64,000 nt of DNA from an uncultured Bacteroides sp. Lineage in GTDB: Bacteria > Bacteroidota > Bacteroidia > Bacteroidales > Bacteroidaceae. Under the pieces are notes generated by a model. The model worked only from the letters and a program-made list of their open reading frames with translations. It searched no databases and had not been told where the DNA came from. Both the position numbers and the translations under genes were made by a program. This document shows, in pieces, positions 26,758 to 35,188 of this stretch (its first letter is position 1; each line of letters begins with the position of its first letter). The stretch covers positions 8,455 through 72,454 of the forward strand of contig CAQOGY010000014.1 in assembly GCA_948847595.1 (NCBI GenBank), written 5' to 3'.

Positions 26758-29205
26758 ATGGATGGATTCGGTGTGCCTTGTTTCATTGGTTTCACTCGGA
26801 AATCATTGCGTGTGTGGTGGATGTGGAGTTTCCTTTCTTTTTTCATGGCAAGTGCGGCGGGGGCGGTTTCGTATCGTGATTTGATTCCCGAACCTGTTTC
26901 CGTGGTGGATAAGAAGGGTGATCCGTTTGTGGTAAACGACCGGACAAAGATTGTCTACCCGCAGGATCATGTGCAATGGAAGCGGACAGCGGAATTTCTG
27001 GCTGGCTATGTGGAAGGGATGACTAGTTACCGGTTGCCCGTTGAAGAGTGCCGTTCGTCCGAGTCGGAACCTGTCATTTCGTCGGAAGATAATGTGATCC
27101 GCTTTCAGTGTGACTCACGGATGCGGAAGGATGGCTTTAAGCTAAGCGTCGGGAAGTACGGTGTAGTGATTCAGGCAGCGGACGGAGCGGGAGTCTTTTA
27201 TGCTGTCCAGTTATTGCGGCAGCTGCTTCTTTCGGGGGCGGAACAGATACAAACGGAGCGGACACAAAAGGAACAGATACAGACGCAGCAAACCATTGCA
27301 GCGTCATCGGCAAAGACGCTGGATATTCCTCCGGTGGAACTGGAAGATTATCCTTCCCTGTCTTATCGGGGAGCCATGCTGGATGTGAGCCGTCATTTCT
27401 TCTCGGTCGCTCAGATAAAGAGAGTCATTGATTTACTGGCATTCCATCGGCTGAATCATTTTCATTGGCATCTGACAGACGACCAGGGCTGGAGAATCGA
27501 AATTAAAAAGTATCCCGATCTGACCAGGAAAGGCGCTTGGAGAGGGGAAGATAAGTACGGCGGTTTCTACACACAGGAGGAGATCAAAGAAGTGGTGGCT
27601 TATGCTGCCGAGAGATATATAACAGTGATTCCGGAGATAGACATGCCGGGACATACTCAGGCGGCACTGGCGGCATATCCGCAACTGGGCTGCGTCGGCT
27701 CTTCCTACGAAGTAGCTACGGAAGTAGGCGGCGTTCATAAAGATGTGATGTGTGTAGGCAATGACTTTACGCTTCCTTTTGTAAAAGATGTATTTAATGA
27801 AATAGCCGCCTTGTTCCCCGCACCGTTCATCCATATCGGAGGAGACGAAGTGCCGAAAGAACGGTGGAGCCAATGCGAGGCATGTCAGAAAGCTATCAGC
27901 GACAAAGGCTTGAAGAACGCAGACAAACACACCGCTGAGGAATATCTGCAAAGTACTTTCAATGAAGAAATAGCGGATTATCTGCGAAGTATAGGAAAGC
28001 GGATGATCGGCTGGGATGAGGTACTTTCCGATAGCCTGAGCCGGGACATCACCATCATGTCATGGCGTGGACTGGGACGTGCCACGGCTGCTGCCCGAAA
28101 AGGACATTCGGTGATTGTGTCGGCTGATTCTCACTTGTATCTGAATCATTATCAGACGATAAACTCCGAACAGGAACCCCGTGCCACCGGCGGACTGGTA
28201 GAAATGAAGAAGGTCTACGAAACTCCTTTCTTCTCTCCCGAACTGACAGCGCAGGAAAAAGAAAGGATATTGGGTGTGCAGGCTTGCCTGTGGACTTCGT
28301 TCATCGACAGCGATCAGCTACTGGATTATATGCTGCTGCCCCGTCTGGCTGCTTTTGCAGAAGCTGCATGGTGCGAGGAAAGACGGGGGACTTATGCCCG
28401 CTTCCTGCATCGCTTGCCTGCCATACTGAATTGTTACGGGCAACTGGGCTACGGATATGCCCCTCATTTCTTTACCATTTCTGCTGCGTATAAGACTGTT
28501 TCTACACTCGTTCATGAGGATTCTTTCGATGATAAGTGCCTCGAAATAAGTATGGAAAGTTTGCCCGACACGGAAATATATTACACGCTGGATGGCAGTA
28601 AGCCTTCGAAATCTTCTTCTTTGTATACAGCTCCGCTCCAAGTGGAGGAAAGTTGCACGCTGAAAGCTGTCTCCTACCTGCCTAACGGACTTTCCAGTGA
28701 TGAACTGACGAAGGAAGTGGTGGTCAATAAAGCGACTTTCCGCCCCGTCCAATTGTTGAATCCTCCTTCCGAACGCTATCGGGGAGAAGACGGAAAAGTG
28801 CTGGTGGACGGGATTCGAAGTATAAACTTTCATAATACAGGTCTGTGGGTAGGATACTATACTACTGACTTGGTCGCAGTGATTGACCTTGCGTCTTTTC
28901 AGCATGTTTCTTCGGTAGAAGTTTCCGCTTTAACCGATTTGAGTGCATGGATCATGGGGCCGCAATCCATCTCCGTATTTGTTTCTCTGGATGGAGAAAA
29001 GTATGAAATGGTGTCCCGGCAGACCTATCAAGCGCCGACGGATGCTATGGGAGAGAAGCGAAGTGACTTGAACCGGTTATCCTTTGACAGCGTGCCTGCA
29101 CGATATATAAAGGTAGTGGCAGAGCCCTTCAAAGGCTTGCCCAAAGGACATTCCGGTGAAGGCGAACCGCCTTTCCTGTTTGTGGATGAGATACGGGTGA
29201 ATTGA
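26758..29205 (+). CDS. GH20 beta-N-acetylhexosaminidase with C-terminal F5/8-type domain
   Basis: The product is 815 residues. A GGTGGGA sequence just before the ATG supports the start at 26758. The signal peptide follows a long n-region (FLSFFMASAAGAVS). Order: N-terminal GH20b domain (about 40-165), catalytic barrel (about 200-540) with the Asp-Glu pair in HIGGDE, a chitobiase-like C-terminal module (ISMESLPDTEIYYTLDGSKP, about 595-655), and a coagulation-factor-5/8-like sugar-binding domain to the end. Between the first two lies an insert rich in Gln and Thr (EQIQTERTQKEQIQTQQ). It is coupled to the sulfatase upstream and probably trims GlcNAc or GalNAc from host glycans in the periplasm. 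Confidence 0.94.
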   Translation: MDGFGVPCFIGFTRKSLRVWWMWSFLSFFMASAAGAVSYRDLIPEPVSVVDKKGDPFVVNDRTKIVYPQDHVQWKRTAEFLAGYVEGMTSYRLPVEECRSSESEPVISSEDNVIRFQCDSRMRKDGFKLSVGKYGVVIQAADGAGVFYAVQLLRQLLLSGAEQIQTERTQKEQIQTQQTIAASSAKTLDIPPVELEDYPSLSYRGAMLDVSRHFFSVAQIKRVIDLLAFHRLNHFHWHLTDDQGWRIEIKKYPDLTRKGAWRGEDKYGGFYTQEEIKEVVAYAAERYITVIPEIDMPGHTQAALAAYPQLGCVGSSYEVATEVGGVHKDVMCVGNDFTLPFVKDVFNEIAALFPAPFIHIGGDEVPKERWSQCEACQKAISDKGLKNADKHTAEEYLQSTFNEEIADYLRSIGKRMIGWDEVLSDSLSRDITIMSWRGLGRATAAARKGHSVIVSADSHLYLNHYQTINSEQEPRATGGLVEMKKVYETPFFSPELTAQEKERILGVQACLWTSFIDSDQLLDYMLLPRLAAFAEAAWCEERRGTYARFLHRLPAILNCYGQLGYGYAPHFFTISAAYKTVSTLVHEDSFDDKCLEISMESLPDTEIYYTLDGSKPSKSSSLYTAPLQVEESCTLKAVSYLPNGLSSDELTKEVVVNKATFRPVQLLNPPSERYRGEDGKVLVDGIRSINFHNTGLWVGYYTTDLVAVIDLASFQHVSSVEVSALTDLSAWIMGPQSISVFVSLDGEKYEMVSRQTYQAPTDAMGEKRSDLNRLSFDSVPARYIKVVAEPFKGLPKGHSGEGEPPFLFVDEIRVN

Positions 29206-29847
29206 ATTACACGATATACTCGCAACAAGTAGTTCCAGTATTAGTTTCACTGCTTGGAACTAGAGTTTCATCGGTAAGAAACTGTAGTTTCAAAGGCTTG
29301 AAACCAAAAGTTTCGAGCCTATGAAACCAAAGTTTCAAGTAATAGAAACTAGAGTTTCAAGCAATGGGAACTATAGTTTCAAACGCTTGAAACTTTTTGA
29401 AACAACTGCTCTTGACTTTACTTGACTGTACTTCCATTCATTTGACCGCTTAATCTTACTCATTTGATCGCTCGGTTCCATTCCATTCACTCGACCATAT
29501 TAGTTACTCCGATTGACCTGTTCGTTCAGAAAGTATTAACTCATTTTTCAGTCAATAATGAATGAGTTCTCAGCTATTAATACCTGATTTCTCAATTGTT
29601 AATAGCTGATATGACAATCGTTAATAGCTGATGTGTCGGATGTTAATGCCTTGTAAATCAGAGCATAATACAGGATAAATGACCTATATGCCGTGATGGC
29701 AAAGTGAGGGCAAACCCTTGCTCTCACTCTGCCACCATACTTGCTGCAATGCTTGAAATGCCGATGAATAAAGGGATACATACGAATAGTGAGAGCGTGA
29801 GGGCAAAACTGCTATATTTTTCACTTGTAGCACCCCCTAAGTTCAAG
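29206..29847. other. Gene-free stretch between convergent GH20 and sulfatase genes
   Basis: Apart from the composite element described at 29215-29845, nothing else is seen. No convincing reading frame and no classical U-tailed terminator is apparent; the hairpins in the element may end transcription from both sides. Confidence 0.6.
29215..29845 (-). repeat. Composite non-coding element, copy 2 (inverted relative to copy 1)
   Basis: Read on the minus strand this matches 13460-13975 in block order. The AACTTGAA leader (about 29840) is followed by a hairpin (29704-29727, GAGGGCAA/TTGCTCTC arms), a TTAA array at 29643, 29621, 29599 and 29577 (exactly 22 bp apart), a TTGACC-rich block (about 29410-29520), and an array with AGTTTC starts at 29375, 29353, 29331, 29309, 29286, 29264 and 29243 (21-23 bp apart, each unit with GTTTC...GAAAC ends). 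It fills nearly the whole gap between the convergent GH20 and sulfatase genes. Confidence 0.75.
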
Positions 29848-31440
29848 TTATAAATGCGACAGTTCAGTTTCCGTACCGGTCACTGACTTATTATAGTATT
29901 TTTCAAGCAGTTCCTGCATTTCCGGATATTTCTCGTCCGTATCTCCGGTTTCTTTGCGAAGTCTCAATAAGTCCTTCTTCATCTGTTTGATGACAGGTGC
30001 ATATTTCGGATCGTTGTATGCATTATGATTCTCGTGCGGGTCATTCTGCAAGTCATAGAAGTCCCATGACGGAGTGAAGTCGAAGTTCTCCGTATCAGTC
30101 ATGTCCAGATTTCGGGCATAATAGAAGATCAGCTTGTAACGGTCTGACCGGATGGCGAAGTGCGCGGGACGAATAGCGTGATTGGTCCAGTAGCGATAGT
30201 AGATTTCTTTTCGCCAGTCGGTCGGCGTGTTGCCTTCCAGGTTGCTGACGAAGCTGTCTCCTTGCACATTCTCCATCTTTACTCCGGCAAATTCTGCCAG
30301 CGTCGGTGCGAAATCGACATTCAGTATCAGATCATCCAGGCGTTTTCCTGCGGGGACCTTCTTCGGATAACGGATAACGAAAGGCATACGAGCCGATTCT
30401 TCATAAAACATCCGTTTGTCGAAGAAGCCGTGTTCGCCTAGGAAATAGCCTTGGTCGGAGACGTAGATGACGATGGTATTGTCGGCGATATTCATTTCGT
30501 CCAGAGCTTTCAGGAGTTTGCCGATGTTGTCGTCGACGGTAGCGCCACAACGGAGGTAGTCACGGATAAACTTTTGGTAGGAAGCACGTCTGGCGGCTGT
30601 CCGTTGCATCCCTTCGGTGCTGAACGGCAGTCCGGGGTAGCGGCACCACCACTTGTCGGGATCCTGTGATGCGATGCGCCAGCGGCGTTCCAGTTCTTCC
30701 AGTGTCTGTCCTTTGAAAGAACGGCCGTTGGTTTCCGGTCCCCAGTCCAGCAGGTTTTCGGGTTCGGGGAAGGTGACGCCGTCGTAGAGATGCTCCATGC
30801 GTATCGGGTAGTCGTAGGGTTCGTGCGTTGCTTTGAAATGGCAGCACATCAGGAAGGGTTGATTGCCGTCCTGCTCTTTCATCCATCGGATGGCTTTCTC
30901 GGTGACGAGGTCGGTGGAGAAGCCAAGGACCCGTTCGCCGAATCGGCGGTTGCCCGGCCACGGGTCGGTGCTCTCTATGAAAGTCGGGTCACGGTATTCG
31001 CCTTGATCGTAGAAGATGGAGTAGTAGTCGAATCCTTGCGGTTGCGACTGGATATGCCATTTACCGACGAGTCCGGTGTGGTATCCGTTGGCTTGTAGCA
31101 GGGTGGCAAGGGTGGGGATGGAGGTGTCCAGTGAGTCCGCAAGGGTGTACAGTCCGTTCCGGTGACTGTATAGACCGGTGAGGATACTGGCACGGCTGGG
31201 TGCTGAGATAGAGTTGGTGCAGAAACAGTTGTCGAGCACTACTCCTTCGTTTGCCAGCCGGCGGATGTTGGCGTTGTGGGCATATTCTGCCAGTATTCCG
31301 CCATAGATGCCCCAGGCTTGGGAGGTGTGGTCGTCACTCAGGATAAAAAGGATGTTGGGGCGTTGTCCGGCAGGTTGAGCGCCTTGCAGGTGCGTCATGG
31401 TTCCGGCTGCCAGCAGACCGGTAAGTACGAGTTTATTCAT
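29848..31440 (-). CDS. Ser-type sulfatase (S1 family), secreted; translationally coupled
   Basis: An upstream ATG at 31467 is in frame, but the ATG at 31440 gives a normal signal peptide (MNKLVLTGLLAAGTMTHLQG) and overlaps the preceding stop by 8 nt (ATGAATAA), so I chose it; length 530 residues. The signature is SAPSR, with Ser79 from this start. Metal ligands lie in LSDDHT and YVSDQGYFLGEHG. GKWHIQ is the GKWH motif. The WTNHAIRPAHFAIRSDRYKLIF region is typical of S1 sulfatases acting on hexosamine or hexose sulfates, but I cannot name the subfamily. It is the second gene of a sulfatase pair. Confidence 0.92.
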   Translation of the reverse strand: MNKLVLTGLLAAGTMTHLQGAQPAGQRPNILFILSDDHTSQAWGIYGGILAEYAHNANIRRLANEGVVLDNCFCTNSISAPSRASILTGLYSHRNGLYTLADSLDTSIPTLATLLQANGYHTGLVGKWHIQSQPQGFDYYSIFYDQGEYRDPTFIESTDPWPGNRRFGERVLGFSTDLVTEKAIRWMKEQDGNQPFLMCCHFKATHEPYDYPIRMEHLYDGVTFPEPENLLDWGPETNGRSFKGQTLEELERRWRIASQDPDKWWCRYPGLPFSTEGMQRTAARRASYQKFIRDYLRCGATVDDNIGKLLKALDEMNIADNTIVIYVSDQGYFLGEHGFFDKRMFYEESARMPFVIRYPKKVPAGKRLDDLILNVDFAPTLAEFAGVKMENVQGDSFVSNLEGNTPTDWRKEIYYRYWTNHAIRPAHFAIRSDRYKLIFYYARNLDMTDTENFDFTPSWDFYDLQNDPHENHNAYNDPKYAPVIKQMKKDLLRLRKETGDTDEKYPEMQELLEKYYNKSVTGTETELSHL

Positions 31441-32926
31441 ATACGTATAGATGTTGCATTTCTTCAAATGTCAGTTTGTGTCCGTCCTGCCACCAGTGCG
31501 GATCGGACAAGTCGCAGAAATCCTTTTCCTCTTTCATGCGGAAAGCCAGTTGGTCTTTCAGGCTGCGTGCCGTCTCCTCCTGACTGGGCAACAGGTTATG
31601 CTGTTCCAGCGGGTCTTGCCGAAGGTCGAACAACTGTTCGGTGATGGTGCCGCCTACATTATAAATAATATACTTGTGATGTTCGTTGACGAATGCCCGT
31701 TGCAAGTTGGAATAGGCGAGGAACAGGTCGCTGCGGTGGATGGCGGCAGAGTCATCCAGTATCTGAGAGAGGGATTGTGCCGTCATGCTTTCGGGTAAAG
31801 GGATGTGTGCCAGTTCGCAAAGTGTCGGAGCGATGTCGTGCAGATAACAGAGTGCACGGTTCTTTTTTCCTTTTTGCGCTTTGTAGTTGGGTGCAATGAG
31901 AGTAAGAGGTACTTTCACGCTATGATCGTACAGGTTCTGTTTTCCCAGCAATCCGTGACGTCCCACTGCCAGACCGTTGTCGGAGGCAAAGACGATGATC
32001 GTGTTGTCCGCCTGCCCTGTTTCCTTCAAAGCCTGCAGCACACGTCCTATCTGTACGTCTACTTCGCTGATCATGCCGTAATAATCGGCAAGCTCCTTCT
32101 GCACCTGCTCACCTGTTCGTGGGGCGGGTACTAATAATTCGTCGCGTACATCCATCTCACCGTTGTCGAACGGATGTTGGGGAAGGAAGTTAGCCGGCAG
32201 GGTGAGTGCCCCCGGACTGTACTTTTGCCCATAGGCAGGGAGCTGATTGCGCGGATCGTGCGGAGAAGTAAAGGCGACGTAGGCGAGGAAAGGCTGTTGT
32301 CCGTCTTTCTGTGACTGCAGGAAGCGGATGGCGGCATCGGCATACATCTTCGAAGAAAACTCTTCTCCTGTAAATTCCGTCTCCTTTCCGTATATGCCGG
32401 TGGAGTCGTAGCGGTTGAGATGAGGCGAACAGTGTCCGTTCAGCTCGTAAGGGTGCATACCTCCGAAATAGATATTGTCGCCTTCCTGGAAGGAACGGTT
32501 AAAGGAAGCCTTGTCCGAATGCCACTTGCCTGTGGCAAAGGTGTGGTAACCGTGTTTTCGGAATTGTTGCGGGAAGGTGGTATGCGCTTCGGGAATCTTC
32601 ATTCCGTCTGCCTGAATATCGTATAGTCCGCGTCCGGTCATCAGCATGGCACGGCTGGGCATGGACAGTGCTCCGCATAGGGCGCCGTTGGTGTATGTAT
32701 TGGTAAAGGTGACGCCTTCGGCGATGAGGCTGTCGATGGCGGGTGTATGTACATCTTCGTTGCCCAGGGCATGGATGGAAGTGGCTTGCATATCATCCGT
32801 GAGGATGAATAATACGTTGGGATGGCTGGGCGTGCTTACTGTGTTCGACTGGCATCCGAATACCAATGGGGTGAATGCCAACGGAAAATAACGTGATATG
32901 AATGAGTGTTGGATAGCTGCTTTCAT
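31433..32926 (-). CDS. Ser-type sulfatase (S1 family), predicted lipoprotein
   Basis: The product is 497 residues. LVFGC gives a lipobox with Cys25, so this sulfatase is probably anchored to a membrane and may face the outside, unlike the three others in the window. The signature is SMPSR with Ser88. Metal ligands are in LTDDMQ and FASDNGLAVGRHG; GKWHSD is the GKWH motif. A sulfatase with DPRN/PAYG-type text after AFTSPHDPRNQLPAY resembles those acting on hexuronate or hexose sulfates, which I state only as a hint. It is the first gene of a two-gene unit and shares an 8-nt stop/start overlap with the next. Confidence 0.92.
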   Translation of the reverse strand: MKAAIQHSFISRYFPLAFTPLVFGCQSNTVSTPSHPNVLFILTDDMQATSIHALGNEDVHTPAIDSLIAEGVTFTNTYTNGALCGALSMPSRAMLMTGRGLYDIQADGMKIPEAHTTFPQQFRKHGYHTFATGKWHSDKASFNRSFQEGDNIYFGGMHPYELNGHCSPHLNRYDSTGIYGKETEFTGEEFSSKMYADAAIRFLQSQKDGQQPFLAYVAFTSPHDPRNQLPAYGQKYSPGALTLPANFLPQHPFDNGEMDVRDELLVPAPRTGEQVQKELADYYGMISEVDVQIGRVLQALKETGQADNTIIVFASDNGLAVGRHGLLGKQNLYDHSVKVPLTLIAPNYKAQKGKKNRALCYLHDIAPTLCELAHIPLPESMTAQSLSQILDDSAAIHRSDLFLAYSNLQRAFVNEHHKYIIYNVGGTITEQLFDLRQDPLEQHNLLPSQEETARSLKDQLAFRMKEEKDFCDLSDPHWWQDGHKLTFEEMQHLYVYE

Positions 32927-32974
32927 ATATAAATAATGATATATGGATTGAAATTTATAGAGCGATTAAATGAT

Positions 32975-33043
32975 TTAGACGCGAATCGAGTAAGTAAGAC
33001 GAATTACATATAAATTCGCAAAGGCTACTCAATTCACGTCTAA
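32975..33043. repeat. Nested inverted repeat after the ECF-controlled PUL
   Basis: Outer arms TTAGACGCGAATCGAGTA (32975-32992) and TACTCAATTCACGTCTAA (33026-33043) are complementary at 16 of 18 positions. An inner pair CGAATT (33000-33005) and AATTCG (33013-33018) closes the loop. It lies 49 bp past the stop of the DUF1735-LamG gene and 49 bp before the sulfatase start, so it may be a terminator-like structure for the PUL transcript. There is no U-run. Confidence 0.5.
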
Positions 33044-33091
33044 AGATAGTGAATGTTATTCACGTTGTATTACTTCCCGGTAAAAAAACTC

Positions 33092-34222
33092 TTATTTACT
33101 TTTCGTGAAGCATTGGTCGGGTCTCCATTCTATGATTTTTCCTGTCGCTATGGTAGCGTCATTACCATTGCCGGAGCTGTCGAATATAACATCACCTGAG
33201 CCTTCATCCATCTTCCAGTAACCGATGAGGTTGGGATTGACAGTTACAGGACCTCCCATGTTGCTCTCGATCTCCGCTTGTGTCAGTACTTTATTCCACA
33301 GACGTACTTGTCCCATCATGTGCTCGTTCTTCGTGTTGGCATTGAAGAATGTGATGGAAGTCATGTCTGCGGGAACACCGGTTGCATCTACTTCCTGTAC
33401 TTTTTTGCCATTTGCGTAGAAATAACATTTAGTCTGGTCATATACCATAGCCACGTGTGTCCAGGTGTTTTTCTGGAAGTGGAACTCGGTAAAGAATCCT
33501 TTGTTGTTCTCAGCACTTTGACCGAAGATGTTGATCTGCATCTGGTCTTTCGAAATCTGATTGTTGGCGTTACCCAGACGGATATAGAAAGTAGGGCTGT
33601 CAATGACGCACTGGTTGTTATAGTCGAAACCTGCCATCCATATCCAGAATTCTATCGTGAAGTATTCCATCGAAAGCGTCTTCACATTCTCAGATATAAA
33701 TCCTCCCGTACTGTTCAGATAAGGAGTAAACTGTGACCACGGTTTGTCGAGTAATAAAATGTATTTAGTACCCTGCCGTTCTTCCTGGATGCTGCCGTCG
33801 CTCGATACGCGGATAGGCAGAGCATATTTCACGCCTTCGGCGGCTTCGTAAGGATTGATGGTGACTACAGTCGGCTTGGCCATTGTCTTTCCGCTTTCTA
33901 TTACCACTTCTTTTTCGAATGTGTATTTGTCCGCCGGCAGTACTTCGTAGTCAAGGTTCATCTTCTCGTTGTATTCTTTCAACAACGATTCGTCTACGGC
34001 AATCGTAGCATGAACGTCTTTCCCCATAATGTCTGCTATGCGGACAGTGAAGTCGGTCAGCGTCTTCTCGCCGACATTGACAGCTACGCTTTTCACATTC
34101 TTGTGGGCGGCTTCGTTGATATAAATACGGTTTTCTATCGGCTCGTATTCTTGCTTACAGCCTGTCAAGGCTATTACAGCCAATGCTCCGGCAAATAATG
34201 TATATATTTTGTTCTTTCTCAT
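33092..34222 (-). CDS. DUF1735 plus LamG (concanavalin-like) surface lipoprotein
   Basis: The product is 376 residues with a lipobox (ALTGC, Cys22). Residues of about 30-160 are the DUF1735 module (YINEAAHKNVKSVAVNVG, LLKEYNEKMNLDYEVLPADKY), and about 175-370 a LamG-type lectin fold (MEYFTIEFWIWMAG, NTWTHVAMVYDQTKCYFYANG, LIGYWKMDEGSGDVIFDSSG). It is the last gene of the minus-strand PUL, 6 nt after the GH18 gene. In known PULs such proteins bind glycan at the cell surface; no catalytic motif is visible. The combination SusC, SusD, GH18 and DUF1735-LamG resembles N-glycan loci, so the ligand is probably a GlcNAc-containing host or yeast glycan. Confidence 0.88.
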   Translation of the reverse strand: MRKNKIYTLFAGALAVIALTGCKQEYEPIENRIYINEAAHKNVKSVAVNVGEKTLTDFTVRIADIMGKDVHATIAVDESLLKEYNEKMNLDYEVLPADKYTFEKEVVIESGKTMAKPTVVTINPYEAAEGVKYALPIRVSSDGSIQEERQGTKYILLLDKPWSQFTPYLNSTGGFISENVKTLSMEYFTIEFWIWMAGFDYNNQCVIDSPTFYIRLGNANNQISKDQMQINIFGQSAENNKGFFTEFHFQKNTWTHVAMVYDQTKCYFYANGKKVQEVDATGVPADMTSITFFNANTKNEHMMGQVRLWNKVLTQAEIESNMGGPVTVNPNLIGYWKMDEGSGDVIFDSSGNGNDATIATGKIIEWRPDQCFTKSK

Positions 34223-34228
34223 AATCTG

Positions 34229-35161
34229 TTATTTTTTAGCAGGGTTCATGATTTGGATAGCTTGACGCAGATACTTGTAATCTGTGGCGAACTCATACTC
34301 CATGTGGAAAGTTCCTGTTCCGCCTTTGCGTCCTTCATCCGGATTCCAGTAAGCCATTCCCAGCAATGAAGGCATCTCTCCACGTTCCGGATCGCGGAAG
34401 GTGACTCCTCCCGTTGCGGCATAGCTTTCAAAGTTTTCCGTTACGATGTAACGATTAGAACCTATATATTCTTTTATCCAGTCATATCTTTGTTTCAGTC
34501 TCGTAGCGGAACTTGCTCCGTACGCCTGAGACACTGCAAAGTTCGCATAATCCCATCCTTCTTTGGAGATGAGGTCTACAAAACCATCTACCATGATAAT
34601 CTTGTCCGGACCGATTCTCTGACGTGTTTCTTTCAGCAGAGCAGTCATGTTCTCTTCTTTATAAAACAAGTCTTTTGTACTACATTCGTGGTCAAAGTCA
34701 ATTCCGTCATAACCATATTTATGGATGGTATCGGCAATGGCTTGGGCGGCAGCCGGAATATTCTCCGCTATGTTTTCGAATTTTCCCGGAAGGTTGGCCA
34801 TGTTGTGGGAGAATACCGTGAATACGACCCGCGTGCCCAGTACTTCCTGTACATATTTCAAATCTTCTTTCTGATAATCCGTCAGACTGCCGTAAGGTCC
34901 CCAGATGGAGACGATGTCCACGCTGTCGGGAATGCCTTTCAGGCTATAGTATAAAGAAGACGATCCTTGATTTGACCAGCTTCCGAACCATCCGAATGCG
35001 AGGGCATGATCGCTTTTCTTATATTCTCTGAGTGCCGCATAGTATTCATCGGGCAATGGCGCCGGTTCGAAAGTTTTGTTTTCCATTTCAGTCCAGTCGT
35101 CGCAACCAAAGAAGTTCATTGTTATGAACACTGCAATTAGAATGTTGACTATTTTCTTCAT
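34229..35161 (-). CDS. GH18 family lipoprotein with intact catalytic motif (probable endo-beta-N-acetylglucosaminidase)
   Basis: An ATG at 35182 is in frame, but the one at 35161 (MKKIVNILIAVF) gives a compact signal peptide with lipobox FFGC. The family motif DxxDxDxE is complete (YDGIDFDHE; Asp159 to Glu166 counted from 35182), so it may be catalytic, unlike GH18-like PUL proteins that have lost the Glu and only bind. The TIM barrel segments FGWFGSW, SIWGPYG, VVFTVFSHN and MAYWNPDEGRKG are seen. GH18 endoglycosidases of this size split the chitobiose core of N-glycans; activity here is inference. It follows susD by 27 nt and precedes the LamG lipoprotein by 6 nt. Confidence 0.85.
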   Translation of the reverse strand: MKKIVNILIAVFITMNFFGCDDWTEMENKTFEPAPLPDEYYAALREYKKSDHALAFGWFGSWSNQGSSSLYYSLKGIPDSVDIVSIWGPYGSLTDYQKEDLKYVQEVLGTRVVFTVFSHNMANLPGKFENIAENIPAAAQAIADTIHKYGYDGIDFDHECSTKDLFYKEENMTALLKETRQRIGPDKIIMVDGFVDLISKEGWDYANFAVSQAYGASSATRLKQRYDWIKEYIGSNRYIVTENFESYAATGGVTFRDPERGEMPSLLGMAYWNPDEGRKGGTGTFHMEYEFATDYKYLRQAIQIMNPAKK

Positions 35162-35188
35162 ATCGTTTTTGTTTTTTATCATCTCAGA

